Of a stretch of DNA of 64,000 nt, positions 30,715 to 38,442 are shown one piece after another. Numbering within the stretch: the stretch's first letter is position 1; each line of letters starts with the position of its first letter. The position numbers and the translations under genes are program-made. The stretch lies in NCBI RefSeq assembly GCF_030209475.1, contig NZ_JARVRW010000010.1, positions 183,407 to 247,406 on the forward strand, read 5' to 3'. The stretch comes from Microbacterium sp. lyk4-40-TSB-66. GTDB taxonomy: Bacteria > Actinomycetota > Actinomycetes > Actinomycetales > Microbacteriaceae. The notes under the pieces were generated by a model, which made no database searches, had not been told where the DNA came from, and saw only the letters and a program-made list of their open reading frames with translations.

Positions 30715-31071
30715 TCAGCGAGTCTCGGCGACGGCTGCACGGGCCGTGAGACGCCGCTGACGCATCGCGAGGAAGAGGGGGAACGTGAAGGCGAACGCGG
30801 TGACCCCCGACAGCACGATGTACAGCCACGCGAACCGCATGCCGAGGCGGCGGGCCTCCACGATGATGAAGATGCTCCCCGCGACGGCGACCACGAGCAG
30901 ATCGACGGTGATGGATGACACCGCCGGGCCGCTGGACACGAGATCACCGATGAAGTCACGCATCTGCACGATGGCGAGGGCATTGAAGGTCCACGTGCCC
31001 ACGAGGCCGACGACGGCCAGCACGAGGAAGGCCACGGCGGTCGGTGTCCAGTGACGGCGGAGTTCGCTCAT
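30715..31071 (-). CDS. Small membrane protein, DUF2834-like
   Basis: The 118-residue protein has three predicted helices (about 12-34, 54-74, 82-104). The segment WTFNALAIVQMRDFIGDLVSSGPAVSS followed by a helix with Asp and EARRLGMR agrees with the DUF2834 family of bacterial membrane proteins; function unknown. The family assignment is from memory of the pattern. CAGGAT is six bases before the ATG, suggesting a leaderless mRNA. Confidence 0.75.
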   Translation of the reverse strand: MSELRRHWTPTAVAFLVLAVVGLVGTWTFNALAIVQMRDFIGDLVSSGPAVSSITVDLLVVAVAGSIFIIVEARRLGMRFAWLYIVLSGVTAFAFTFPLFLAMRQRRLTARAAVAETR

Positions 31072-31077
31072 GCGCTG

Positions 31078-31083
31078 ATCCTG
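31078..31083 (-). promoter_or_regulatory. -10-like box of DUF2834-like gene
   Basis: CAGGAT on the minus strand, six bases before ATG 31071. Confidence 0.35.
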
Positions 31084-31111
31084 CCCGAGAGCCGATGTCG
31101 GAGGTGGGGGC

Positions 31112-31117
31112 TAGCGT
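31112..31117 (+). promoter_or_regulatory. -10 box of leaderless TraR/DksA-like promoter
   Basis: TAGCGT, six bases before ATG 31124. Confidence 0.6.
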
Positions 31118-31123
31118 CGGAGC

Positions 31124-31465
31124 ATGGATGCCGTCACCGCCACGCGCCTGCTCGATGACCGCGAACGCGAGGTCGTGCATCGTCTCAGTCGTCTTCGTGA
31201 AGACGAGGACAGTCTGCGGCACGACCGCGCCGACGCCACCGCCGATGACGAGCACGACCCGGAGGGGTCCACGCTGTCGGGCGAGTGGGCCCAGGTCGAC
31301 GCGCTGCGTCGCGGTGCCGAAGCCGAGCGCGCGGAGATCCTCGCGGCGCGGGAGCGCGTGACATCAGGTGTCTTCGGGGTGTGCGAGAGGTGTGGGTCGG
31401 CGATCACCGACGCCCGTCTGGAGGCGCGGCCGTTCGCCCGGTTCTGCATCGCGTGCGCATCGTGA
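31124..31465 (+). CDS. TraR/DksA-type zinc finger protein
   Basis: The 113-residue protein has a long acidic helical hairpin followed by a C4 zinc finger (CERCGS near 87 and CIACAS at the end), with the GVCERCG-x-I-x-x-x-RLEARPFARFC pattern of the DksA/TraR family. In proteobacteria DksA works in the RNA-polymerase secondary channel with ppGpp. Actinobacterial versions are shorter and their role is less clear. It is monocistronic and leaderless by geometry. The only in-frame start with the box upstream is ATG 31124. Confidence 0.88.
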   Translation: MDAVTATRLLDDREREVVHRLSRLREDEDSLRHDRADATADDEHDPEGSTLSGEWAQVDALRRGAEAERAEILAARERVTSGVFGVCERCGSAITDARLEARPFARFCIACAS

Positions 31466-31619
31466 CGGCGGGTGCCGTCCGGCGGGTGCGGTGTCGTCCG
31501 AGCGGGCTTCGTGCGGTTACGTCGTGAGCCGAGGCCACCGCGCGTGGGGCCACTCCCGCCGGGAGAACGCGTCCGAGCCCCGGACGACGGTCCCCGTGCC
31601 GCGCGCATCCGCCGACGCA

Positions 31620-31625
31620 TAGGCT
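31620..31625 (+). promoter_or_regulatory. -10 box of leaderless SCO4848-like promoter
   Basis: TAGGCT, six bases before GTG 31632. Confidence 0.6.
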
Positions 31626-31631
31626 CGAGGT

Positions 31632-31847
31632 GTGGAACCCCTGCTGATCGTGCTGCTGTTCGCCAATGCCGTGTTCAACGTCGTCGTCTGGCCGCGGTTC
31701 TACCCGCGGATCGCGAAGGATCCCCGCGCGCGGAATGCGGCGGGGAAACCGACGCCGTTCCTCATCGTCCACACGGTGCTGATCGCGATCGCCCTGGTGC
31801 TCGCTCTCGCGTCGGTGATCGCCGCGATCGCGGCGCTGATCGGCTGA
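31632..31847 (+). CDS. SCO4848-family small membrane protein
   Basis: The 71-residue protein has a first helix (2-21), a loop with WPRFYPRIAKDPRARNAAGKPTPF, and a second helix (about 46-70). The loop pattern (DPRA, G-x-PT-x-F, VH) is that of the SCO4848-type actinobacterial membrane protein; function unknown. The GTG start is fixed by TAGGCT six bases upstream. Confidence 0.8.
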   Translation: MEPLLIVLLFANAVFNVVVWPRFYPRIAKDPRARNAAGKPTPFLIVHTVLIAIALVLALASVIAAIAALIG

Positions 31848-31871
31848 TTCCGCGCCCCGGCGGGACGCCGC

Positions 31872-31970
31872 AGGTAGACTGAGGCCGCGGGATCTTCCCG
31901 CCGCACGGTGTAACTACCTGCCCGGTCCGGCAAGGCGGCACGTTCCTTCCGCCCCCCCGGAGACCGATAC
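31872..31970 (+). promoter_or_regulatory. Promoter and structured leader of MFS gene
   Basis: A likely -10 box TAGACT lies around 31875-31880. The ~85-base leader can form a hairpin GCGGGA/TCCCGC (31887-31892, 31896-31901) and a competing long-range stem GCCGC/GCGGC (31900-31904, 31935-31939). At the DNA level CAGGTAG (31871-31877) pairs with CTACCTG (31914-31920). The class is unrecognised; it could be an attenuator or riboswitch. Confidence 0.4.
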
Positions 31971-33218
31971 ATGACATCGCCCTCGTCGCCGAGCGCCGTC
32001 GCCCACCGACCGTTGATCCGTCACACGGGGGCGTGGTACTTCCCCGTCGCATTCGTCGCGCGACTGCCGTTCGCCATGATGACGGTGGGCGTCCTGGCCC
32101 TCGTCGTCGCCTCGCGCGGGTCCGTCGCCCTCGGCGGGTTGACCTCCGCCGCGGTGGGACTGGGCGTCGTGATCGCCGGCCCCGTGCTGGGCGATCTGGC
32201 CGATCGGTACGGCCAGCGGCGTGTACTCGTGCCGGTCGGGGTGCTCAACGGCATCCTGCTCGCGGTGTTCCCGCTGGTCGTCGCCACCGCGACGCTGGAC
32301 GGCGTGCTTCTCGCCGCCGCGATGGCCATCGGCCTCACCGGTCCGCAGACCGCGGCGATGTCGCGCACACGGGTGATGGCGCTGATCGGCGAGCGCGTGG
32401 CCCCCGATCGCCGCGAGCGGACCTTCTCTCGCGCGATGGCGTACGAGTCGGCCGCGGACGAGACGGCGTTCGTGATCGGACCGTTCGTCGTGGGCGTGCT
32501 GGCCGCCCTCGTCGCGCCGTGGGCCCCCATCGCCGGTGCCGCGGTGCTGAGCTTCGTCTTCGTGACCGCCTTCGCGCTCCATCCGACCGGGCGCGCCGTC
32601 CCGGAACGGTCCGAGCGGGAGGCGATGGCTCCGTTCCGGGAGCTGCTGCATCCCCGCATGCTCGTCCTCGTGGCGGCCGTCTTCGGCGTGGGCCTGTTCT
32701 TCGGCTCGACGCTGACCTCGCTCACCGCGTTCATGGAGGCGCAGGGCGCGCCCGAGGCGGGGGCCCTTCTGTACGGGGTGATGGGCGTCGGCTCGGCCGT
32801 GCTGGCACTCGCCGTCGCCGTACTCCCGGCTCGGTTCACGCTGCGGTGGCGCCTGGTCGTCTTCGCCGTGGTGCTCACCGCGTCGGCCGGGGCATACACG
32901 GTGGGCGGCTCCGTCGCGACGGTGACGGCGGTGCTGTGCCTGATGGGCATCGGGGTCGGCCCCTCGTTGGTCACCCTCTTCAGCCTCGCCGGAGCCCGCG
33001 CGCCGCGCGGTCGCACCGCCTCGACGATGACCCTCCTCGCTTCGGCGTTGACGCTCGCTCAGGCCGCCGCGTCGGCGGTGACCGGGGCCGTCGCCGAGGG
33101 CGCGTCGGTGTCGACGGCCATGCTGTTCCCGGCCGCGGCGGCTCTGCTGGTGCTGGCGATGGCCGCGGTCAATGCATCCGCATCGCCGCGGTGGGACGCG
33201 GTCGCGCGCGCGGCCTGA
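31971..33218 (+). CDS. Major facilitator superfamily transporter
   Basis: The 415-residue protein has about twelve hydrophobic segments. The MFS loop 2-3 motif appears as DLADRYGQRRVLVPVG (near 71-86), the expected G-x-x-x-D-R-x-G-R-R type. The second half repeats the six-helix layout after a hydrophilic loop (PTGRAVPERSEREAMAPFREL). The substrate cannot be read from the sequence; close relatives are called drug or sugar exporters. It is preceded by a structured leader that may control expression. Confidence 0.88.
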   Translation: MTSPSSPSAVAHRPLIRHTGAWYFPVAFVARLPFAMMTVGVLALVVASRGSVALGGLTSAAVGLGVVIAGPVLGDLADRYGQRRVLVPVGVLNGILLAVFPLVVATATLDGVLLAAAMAIGLTGPQTAAMSRTRVMALIGERVAPDRRERTFSRAMAYESAADETAFVIGPFVVGVLAALVAPWAPIAGAAVLSFVFVTAFALHPTGRAVPERSEREAMAPFRELLHPRMLVLVAAVFGVGLFFGSTLTSLTAFMEAQGAPEAGALLYGVMGVGSAVLALAVAVLPARFTLRWRLVVFAVVLTASAGAYTVGGSVATVTAVLCLMGIGVGPSLVTLFSLAGARAPRGRTASTMTLLASALTLAQAAASAVTGAVAEGASVSTAMLFPAAAALLVLAMAAVNASASPRWDAVARAA

Positions 33219-33337
33219 CGGGCGCCGCCTCCGCCGCCCGGGGGACAGACCGTGCGCACCGTCTGTTGAGCGGCGCATCGCCGTACCGGGCGACGGGTCG
33301 GGCCGGCCACGGCCCGGCCAGGCGTCGGTCGCGGCCG

Positions 33338-34069
33338 TCACGAGGGCAACGGGTAGCGCCGCCGGAGCAACAGACGCTGCGCGAGTGTCCACACCGTCGT
33401 CACGGCGAGGTAGAGACCGGCCGCCACCGGCACGAACACGGCCACCACCGCGGCACTGAAGTGCAGGGCGCCCACCAGTCGAGCCATCCACCTCGGTGCG
33501 GCCGGGTCGGCGGACGGACGCAACAGCCGCCGCGTCATCTCTGCCGCGAGCGCGATCACGGCGACGAGCGTGCCGACGACGGCCAGGGTCGCGGCATCCG
33601 TCATGCCCGTCGACAGCGCGTCGACGAGGCTGCGACCGAGCGGGACGCCGAAGAGCTGGTGGGCGAGCAGCTCGTTCGCGTGTCCGCCGACGGTGGGGTG
33701 CAGGAAGACGGCATAGAGCAGACCGACCACCGGCGCCTGAGCGAGGACCGGTAGGCAGCCCGCGAGGGGCGAGGCGCCCTCGTCGCGGTAGAGCTGCATG
33801 GTCTCGCGCTGCAGGCGCTCGGGACTGCGAGCCCACCGCTCCCGGAGCATACGGAGTCGAGGCGCGAGGTGGGCCCGACTCTGTTCGGCGCGCGCCTGCG
33901 ACACCCCGACCGGAATGAGCACGATGCGCACCACGAGGGTGACGACGACGACGGCCAGTGCGGCGGCGGCCGAACCGGCGAGGGGATCGAGAAAGGATGT
34001 GAGAGCGAGCATGGCTCGCGTGGCGAGGTCGAGGAGGAGGGCGAGAGGGGGCAGGGCGAAGAGGTCGAT
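33338..34069 (-). CDS. YidC/Oxa1-family membrane insertase paralogue, probable ATC start
   Basis: The short YidC-like protein helps insert membrane proteins. Hydrophobic helices and the family core are visible: ALAVVVVTLVVRIVLIPVGVSQ, RERWARSPERLQRETMQLYRDEGASPLAGCLPVLAQAPV, and a C-terminal pair of helices. The first ATG is 34012 (224 residues), but the frame continues upstream with DLFALPPLALLLDLATRA, which looks like the normal N-terminus of actinobacterial short YidC proteins (the homologous start reads MDLFAxPP). No ATG, GTG or TTG precedes it before an in-frame stop; the codon where Met is expected is ATC at 34069, with GGA six bases before. Coordinates use that ATC. It differs from a full YidC and is probably a second copy. 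Confidence 0.82.
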   Translation of the reverse strand: MDLFALPPLALLLDLATRAMLALTSFLDPLAGSAAAALAVVVVTLVVRIVLIPVGVSQARAEQSRAHLAPRLRMLRERWARSPERLQRETMQLYRDEGASPLAGCLPVLAQAPVVGLLYAVFLHPTVGGHANELLAHQLFGVPLGRSLVDALSTGMTDAATLAVVGTLVAVIALAAEMTRRLLRPSADPAAPRWMARLVGALHFSAAVVAVFVPVAAGLYLAVTTVWTLAQRLLLRRRYPLPS

Positions 34070-34227
34070 GGGGCGTCCGTTCGAGTGAGGCGATCACGGG
34101 CGGATCGGTCACGGGGCGCGAGCGTGCCTCGTCTCGTGTGCGAGCGTCGGGCCGCTGTGGCGCGGGTGACCGGCACCGCGGACCCCGGATGCCACGGTCT
34201 CCGCCGAGGGAGGCGGGATGGGCGGGA

Positions 34228-34506
34228 CTACGCGGTGCGGACCAGGAATCCCGGGGCGCGCGGACGTGGATGCCCGGCGGCGTCGGGGTCGCTTTGGGCG
34301 AGCGGGGCCGACGGATCGATGGGTCGCGCGGACGGCGGGGGAGCACCGCCCGTCAGGATCGGCAGCATCACCAGGACGATCGCCACGGTGACAACCACGG
34401 CCGCCGCCAGGACGACCGCGAGCAAGGGTGCGCCGTCACCGGGCGTGAGGGCCGCCTCCATCGAGGCGAGCATCACGTTCAGCACGGCGATCACCGATGC
34501 GATCAT
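34228..34506 (-). CDS. Small membrane protein next to yidC paralogue (DUF6412-like)
   Basis: The 92-residue protein begins MIASVIAVLNVMLASMEAAL, has a strong central helix (about 28-50) and a Pro/Arg-rich C-terminus ending HPRPRAPGFLVRTA. This tail is typical of small actinobacterial proteins encoded next to short yidC genes (DUF6412, from memory). It probably precedes the yidC paralogue in an operon, 158 bases apart. Function unknown. Confidence 0.7.
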   Translation of the reverse strand: MIASVIAVLNVMLASMEAALTPGDGAPLLAVVLAAAVVVTVAIVLVMLPILTGGAPPPSARPIDPSAPLAQSDPDAAGHPRPRAPGFLVRTA

Positions 34507-34555
34507 GCGCGTTCACCCCCTGGCGGAAACTCCACGGTAGCAGCGCCGCGCTCGC

Positions 34556-34561
34556 TACGCT
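34556..34561 (+). promoter_or_regulatory. -10 box of leaderless ACT-protein promoter
   Basis: TACGCT, six bases before ATG 34568. Confidence 0.6.
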
Positions 34562-34567
34562 GGGGGC

Positions 34568-35080
34568 ATGGTCACCCTCGTGCTCACCGTCGTCGGTGAC
34601 GATCGCGCCGGACTCGTGTCCGCTGTCGCCGACATCGTCGATGCCCATGGCGGCAACTGGGAGAACAGCGAGCTCGCCGAACTCGCCGGTGCCTTCGCCG
34701 GGATCGTCGAGGTCTCGGTGTCCGCCGACCGTGCGGAGGCGCTGCGTCGGGCGCTCGAGGGCTTGGCGGGAACCCTCGCGGTCACCGTTCACACCGGCTC
34801 GGCCGCCGCGTCGGCATCCGCCCCGCGGACGGTGACCCTCGACGTGGTCGGCAACGATCGACCGGGCATCGTGCGCGAGGTCTCCGCCGCGCTCAACGCG
34901 CGGGGTGTCAGCATCGAGCGGATGTCGACGCAGACGACGGATGCCGCGATGGCCGGCGGACGCCTCTTCGAGGCCGCGATCACCGTGACGCTGGTCGACG
35001 GGGTGGAGGTCGACGACCTGGTCACCGAGCTCGAGCGCCTCGCGGCCGAGATCCAGGTCGACGTCTCACTCAGCGACTGA
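34568..35080 (+). CDS. Double ACT-domain protein (GcvR-like)
   Basis: The 170-residue protein is two ACT domains in tandem: VTLVLTVVGDDRAGLVSAVADIV (1-23) and RTVTLDVVGNDRPGIVREVSAAL (about 84-106). Each has the D-R-x-G-x-V ligand-site signature. The architecture matches the glycine cleavage system regulator GcvR, which has no DNA-binding domain. The ligand is probably an amino acid. It is leaderless by geometry and ends in a hairpin (35095-35118). Confidence 0.85.
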   Translation: MVTLVLTVVGDDRAGLVSAVADIVDAHGGNWENSELAELAGAFAGIVEVSVSADRAEALRRALEGLAGTLAVTVHTGSAAASASAPRTVTLDVVGNDRPGIVREVSAALNARGVSIERMSTQTTDAAMAGGRLFEAAITVTLVDGVEVDDLVTELERLAAEIQVDVSLSD

Positions 35081-35094
35081 GTTCCGACCCTCGG

Positions 35095-35118
35095 CCCCCG
35101 GGCGTTCGTGCCCGGGCG
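35095..35118. terminator. Short hairpin between convergent genes
   Basis: CCCGGGC (35097-35103) and GCCCGGG (35110-35116) with a six-base loop. Confidence 0.6.
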
Positions 35119-35119
35119 C

Positions 35120-35503
35120 TCACGCGCGGCGCGAGCGGGCCACCAGCTGAGCGACGCCGCGCCAGCCGAGCAGGAACAGCGCGAGGGTGATCGTCGCGAC
35201 GATGACGAACGCGACCGGGACGCCCTGGCCGCTCAGGGCCCGCAACACCATGCCCAGCACGACCGTCACGGCCCACACCGGCAGCCCGGTGCGGAGGACG
35301 GCGACGGGGCGACGCCACGCGCGGGTGATCGACCAGCCCACCAGCAGGGCGACCAGGAACGGCCAGGCCGTCGTCGCCAGCCCCGCGCCGAACGGACCGA
35401 AGACATCGCCTTCGTGCGTCGCTCGACCGATCGCCGCGAAGAGGATGACGAGAGCGGCGTCCACGATCAGGGGGACGACAGGGAAGCGACGGGGAGTGGA
35501 CAC
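35120..35503 (-). CDS. DUF3054 membrane protein
   Basis: The 127-residue protein has four hydrophobic segments (VPLIVDAALVILFAAIGR, FGAGLATTAWPFLVALLVGW, TGLPVWAVTVVLGMVLR and VPVAFVIVATITLALFLLGWR). Short hydrophilic ends with THEGD and ITRAWRRP fit the actinobacterial DUF3054 family. Function unknown. GTG 35503 is used because upstream sequence is non-hydrophobic and runs into the next gene's promoter. Confidence 0.85.
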   Translation of the reverse strand: MSTPRRFPVVPLIVDAALVILFAAIGRATHEGDVFGPFGAGLATTAWPFLVALLVGWSITRAWRRPVAVLRTGLPVWAVTVVLGMVLRALSGQGVPVAFVIVATITLALFLLGWRGVAQLVARSRRA

Positions 35504-35652
35504 GCTTACATTGTCGTCGCTCGTCGGGCGATGGTCGTGCGCGATGGAGTTCGCACCTTCGCGCCGCGCCCGACCCGGCGCGCGCGGCACTGTTCGCCGA
35601 CGTGAAGGAAGACGATTCCGCCGCGAGGCCGAGCCTCGGACACGCCGGTGGG

Positions 35653-35658
35653 TAGCGT
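35653..35658 (+). promoter_or_regulatory. -10 box of leaderless phosphodiesterase promoter
   Basis: TAGCGT, six bases before ATG 35665. Confidence 0.6.
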
Positions 35659-35664
35659 GGGGGA

Positions 35665-36168
35665 ATGGTGACCCGACTGCTCCTCGTGGCCGACACGCAC
35701 GTCCCGAAGCGAGCGCGTGCCCTTCCGGATGCCGTGCGCCGAACGGCATCCGACGTGGACCTGATCGTGCACGCCGGCGACTGGGTGACCGGCGACCTGC
35801 TCGATGAGCTGAGCGCCCTCGGTACCGTGTGCGGCGTCTGGGGAAACAACGACGGCGAGGACCTGCGATCCCGGCTGCCGGAGATCGCGCGCGCCGACAT
35901 CGACGGCGTTCGGGTCGCGGTCGTGCACGAGACGGGAGCGGCGACGGGGCGGGAGAAGCGGATGGATACCGCATTCCCCGACACCGACCTGCTCGTGTTC
36001 GGCCACAGCCACATCCCGTGGGACACGGTGACCCCGAACGGTCTGCGTCTGCTGAACCCCGGTTCGCCCACCGATCGCCGCCGCCAGCCCGTCTGCACCT
36101 TCATGACGCTCACCCTCGCCGAGGGCGACGTTCGCGACGTCGTTCTGCACGAGATCTCCCGCGCCTGA
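35665..36168 (+). CDS. Metallophosphoesterase (YfcE/MJ0936 family)
   Basis: The 167-residue calcineurin-like phosphodiesterase has the metal-site motifs in order: LLLVADTHVP (2-11), HAGDW (about 36-40), GNNDGEDLRSRL (about 58-69), VVHETG (about 91-96) and GHSHIPW (about 114-120). Family members are metal-dependent phosphodiesterases of unknown physiological substrate. It is leaderless by geometry, and a strong hairpin (36307-36340) follows before the convergent desaturase. Confidence 0.92.
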   Translation: MVTRLLLVADTHVPKRARALPDAVRRTASDVDLIVHAGDWVTGDLLDELSALGTVCGVWGNNDGEDLRSRLPEIARADIDGVRVAVVHETGAATGREKRMDTAFPDTDLLVFGHSHIPWDTVTPNGLRLLNPGSPTDRRRQPVCTFMTLTLAEGDVRDVVLHEISRA

Positions 36169-36306
36169 CGCGGGCCGGCACCGACCAGCCCGTCGACGGG
36201 CGTTCGCCTCACGGCCGGCGGCGGTTCCGACGCGTCCCGTCGGTCGACGACGCTCGCGCGCGGGTGCCGGGCCGTGTGCGTGCCCCCCACGATCGCGGGA
36301 GAACGA

Positions 36307-36340
36307 CGAAGGCGCCGCCCCCGAGGGGACGGCGCCTTCG
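36307..36340. terminator. Bidirectional terminator
   Basis: Arms 36307-36317 and 36330-36340 (CGAAGGCGCCG and complement), with inner CCCC/GGGG pairing, lie between the phosphodiesterase and desaturase ends. Confidence 0.75.
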
Positions 36341-36352
36341 TAGGGAAGGGTC

Positions 36353-37468
36353 TTACTTGACCGAGAGGTGACGCGTCGATCCGGTCAACGGGCAGTCGAA
36401 CGGGTCGCGGGCGGCCAGACCGACCTCGTTGAGGTAGCGGATGACGATGCCGTAGGACTCCAGCAGCGACGTCTCGACGTAGGGCACACCGAGGGTCTTG
36501 CAGTGCTCGCGCACGATGGAGCGTGCACGGCTGAGGTGCGGGCGCGCCATGTTCGGGAACAGGTGGTGCTCGATCTGGTAGTTCAGTCCACCCATGAGCC
36601 ACGTCGCCCACCAGCCGCCGCGGATGTTGCGCGAGGTGCGCACCTGCTTGCTGAAGAAGTCGAGCTTGGCTCCGGGGGCGATGACCGCCATGCCCTTGTG
36701 GTTCGGAGCGAACGACGCGCCCATGTAGACGCCGAAGACGGCGAGCTGCACACCGAGGAACGCGAACGCCATGCCGAGGGGCAGGAACACGAAGATCGGG
36801 GTGATGACAAGCGCGTGCCGCAGCGCGAGCAGGCCGAGCTCCTGCCAGCGACCCTTGATCTCTTCGCGGGAGAACAGGTGGCGGAGGGCGAGCACGTGCA
36901 GGTTCAGTCCCTCGAGCGTGAGCAGGGGGAAGAACAGCCAGCCCTGACGGCGGGTGATCCACCGCTGCACGCCACGGGCCTTCGCCGCGTCCTCGTCGAG
37001 GAACGAGATCGTGTCGATCTCGATGTCGGGGTCTTTGCCGACACGGTTCGGGTTGGCGTGGTGACGGGTGTGCTTGGACGCCCACCACGACTGGCTCATG
37101 CCGACGATGCCGTTGCCGATGATCAAAGCAAGGCGATCGTTGGCGGGGCCCGAGGTGAGGATCTGCCGGTGGTTAGCCTCGTGTGCGAGGAACGCGACCT
37201 GGGTGAACAGGATGCCGAGGGCAGCGGCGATCAACAGCTGGTACCAGCTGTCGCCGAGCAGGATGAATCCGGTGATGGCGCCGGCGAAGCCGAGCCCGAC
37301 CGCGATCGCGACGAGGAGGTAGAAGCGGGGGGTTCGGGCTAGGAGCCCGCTCTCGCGGACGACCTGCGACAACTCTGTGTAGGCCTTGGCGATGGGGGGG
37401 AACTCGGTGGTGCCGGAGTACGTCTGACGAACGGGGCCGAGGCGGGACTCGACGATGGTGGAGGCGAT
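36353..37468 (-). CDS. Membrane fatty-acid desaturase, probable ATC start
   Basis: The 371-residue di-iron acyl-lipid or acyl-CoA desaturase is of the linoleoyl/delta-6 type (DesA3-like). The three His boxes are HEANH (96-100), HTRHH (133-137) and QIEHH (298-302), with four hydrophobic segments between. It introduces a cis double bond in membrane fatty acids. The frame stays open up to 37591, but a strong GAGGAGA stands seven bases before codon ATC (37466-37468). The protein from there (IASTIVESRLGPVRQTYSG) looks like a natural N-terminus, and no ATG/GTG occurs in that place. GTG 37537 is the nearest canonical alternative and would place the ribosome-binding site inside the gene. Coldshock gene cspA is upstream on the same strand, fitting a cold-membrane role (inference). 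Confidence 0.88.
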   Translation of the reverse strand: MASTIVESRLGPVRQTYSGTTEFPPIAKAYTELSQVVRESGLLARTPRFYLLVAIAVGLGFAGAITGFILLGDSWYQLLIAAALGILFTQVAFLAHEANHRQILTSGPANDRLALIIGNGIVGMSQSWWASKHTRHHANPNRVGKDPDIEIDTISFLDEDAAKARGVQRWITRRQGWLFFPLLTLEGLNLHVLALRHLFSREEIKGRWQELGLLALRHALVITPIFVFLPLGMAFAFLGVQLAVFGVYMGASFAPNHKGMAVIAPGAKLDFFSKQVRTSRNIRGGWWATWLMGGLNYQIEHHLFPNMARPHLSRARSIVREHCKTLGVPYVETSLLESYGIVIRYLNEVGLAARDPFDCPLTGSTRHLSVK

Positions 37469-37650
37469 GAAAATTCTCCTCGGATCGGGGGTGACCGTGG
37501 TCGGGAGCCGGGTGGTTACCCGGGGTGAGGCCCACACTACGTGCCCTCGTATGGGGCCCTCGGAATACATCCACATGTGCAGGAGGCTCACGGCAAACGG
37601 TCATACCCGCGACACGGCCGACACCGGTGTCACGGCGGCACCGGAAAACA

Positions 37651-37694
37651 CCGGAAGCCGGGCTCATCGCGCCTGCGACGAGCCCGGCTTCCGG
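37651..37694 (-). terminator. Terminator of cspA
   Basis: Fourteen-base perfect arms 37651-37664 and 37681-37694 (CCGGAAGCCGGGCT and complement), 14 bases after the cspA stop. Confidence 0.8.
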
Positions 37695-37707
37695 GTCTCA
37701 GCGGAGC

Positions 37708-37911
37708 TTAGAGGGGGCGGATGTTCGCCGCCTGCATGCCCTTGGGGCCCTGCTCGGCGTCGAATTCGACCTTCTGCGCTTCCGTCAGCTCCTTGAAGCC
37801 GTTGCCCTGGATCGCGCTGAAGTGCGCGAACAGGTCGGCGGAGCCGTCATCGGGAGCGATGAAGCCGTAGCCCTTTTCGGAGTTGAACCATTTCACGGTG
37901 CCAGTGGCCAT
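37708..37911 (-). CDS. cspA: Cold shock protein
   Basis: The 67-residue single cold-shock domain is an RNA/ssDNA chaperone. RNP1 (KGYGFI, residues 13-18) and RNP2 (LFAHFS, 27-32) are intact, as are KWFN and the C-terminal [17 protein letters not shown] precedes the ATG by seven bases. Upstream is an unusually long, hairpin-rich leader (about 265 bases to a promoter-like site near 38180). Confidence 0.97.
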   Translation of the reverse strand: MATGTVKWFNSEKGYGFIAPDDGSADLFAHFSAIQGNGFKELTEAQKVEFDAEQGPKGMQAANIRPL

Positions 37912-38185
37912 CGTGTTCTTCCTTTTTATTCATGTTGAGCCGCAGACGCGACCGTGGGCGCCGCTCCGACGAGTGCGGAGCGGACGGGGACGCCGCGGTA
38001 CCGAGTCGGTACCGCGGACGCGGTATCCGTCGACCGCAGCCTGAGCTGCGTCGACGGAGATATGGAAGCCGAGATTTTCGCCGAGAGGACCCTGGGCTTC
38101 GAAGCCCGAGGTGCCCGCGCCGACGAAACCGGCGTAATCGGATCCGGCCATCGCGACGTACACGTCGAGATCGGCCTGGCGCCAC
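37912..38185 (-). promoter_or_regulatory. Long structured leader of cspA
   Basis: No convincing gene is seen here. The transcribed strand of cspA contains several strong self-pairing blocks. These are CCGCGGTACCGA-1-TCGGTACCGCGG (37993-38017), a 12-bp stem with one bulge (about 38028-38056), and the perfect palindrome GGGCTTCGAAGCCC (38094-38107). A promoter-like pair TTGTGT-18-CACTAT lies at its far end. It is comparable in position to the thermosensing E. coli cspA leader. A 73-codon open frame inside ends 18 bases before cspA; its base composition is not gene-like. Confidence 0.5.
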
Positions 38186-38442
38186 GATAGTGGCGAAGGG
38201 TGAAGCAGAGACACAAGAACTTTCCGCGAGTGCGACGCGAGGACCGAAGCCGTCGAGCGGGGCACGCGATGTTTGGGGGTGGGATTGCTGTCGTAAACGG
38301 CTCGGCGCCGTGCGCCCGGCATCTCAGCGATGAGGCGGGCGTCGATGAAGCAAGTCCCAGAACGAATGGCACCAAGTTAGCACGGAAGTCTGAACGGTGC
38401 CGGGGAGTTTCACCCGCCGACATCGTCGGCTGCAGTGGGGTG

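Noticed and set aside
31871..31970. Guanidine-III or ZTP riboswitch identity for the MFS leader
   Set aside because: Only short GC-rich fragments resemble them; the conserved cores are not present.
31914..34346. 810-codon minus frame through the MFS/YidC region
   Set aside because: Arg/Pro/Gly-rich with no domain; the MFS transporter on the plus strand is a clear gene.
37954..38190. Plus-strand open frame in the cspA leader region
   Set aside because: Weak codon bias and overlap with inverted repeats; better explained as untranslated leader.
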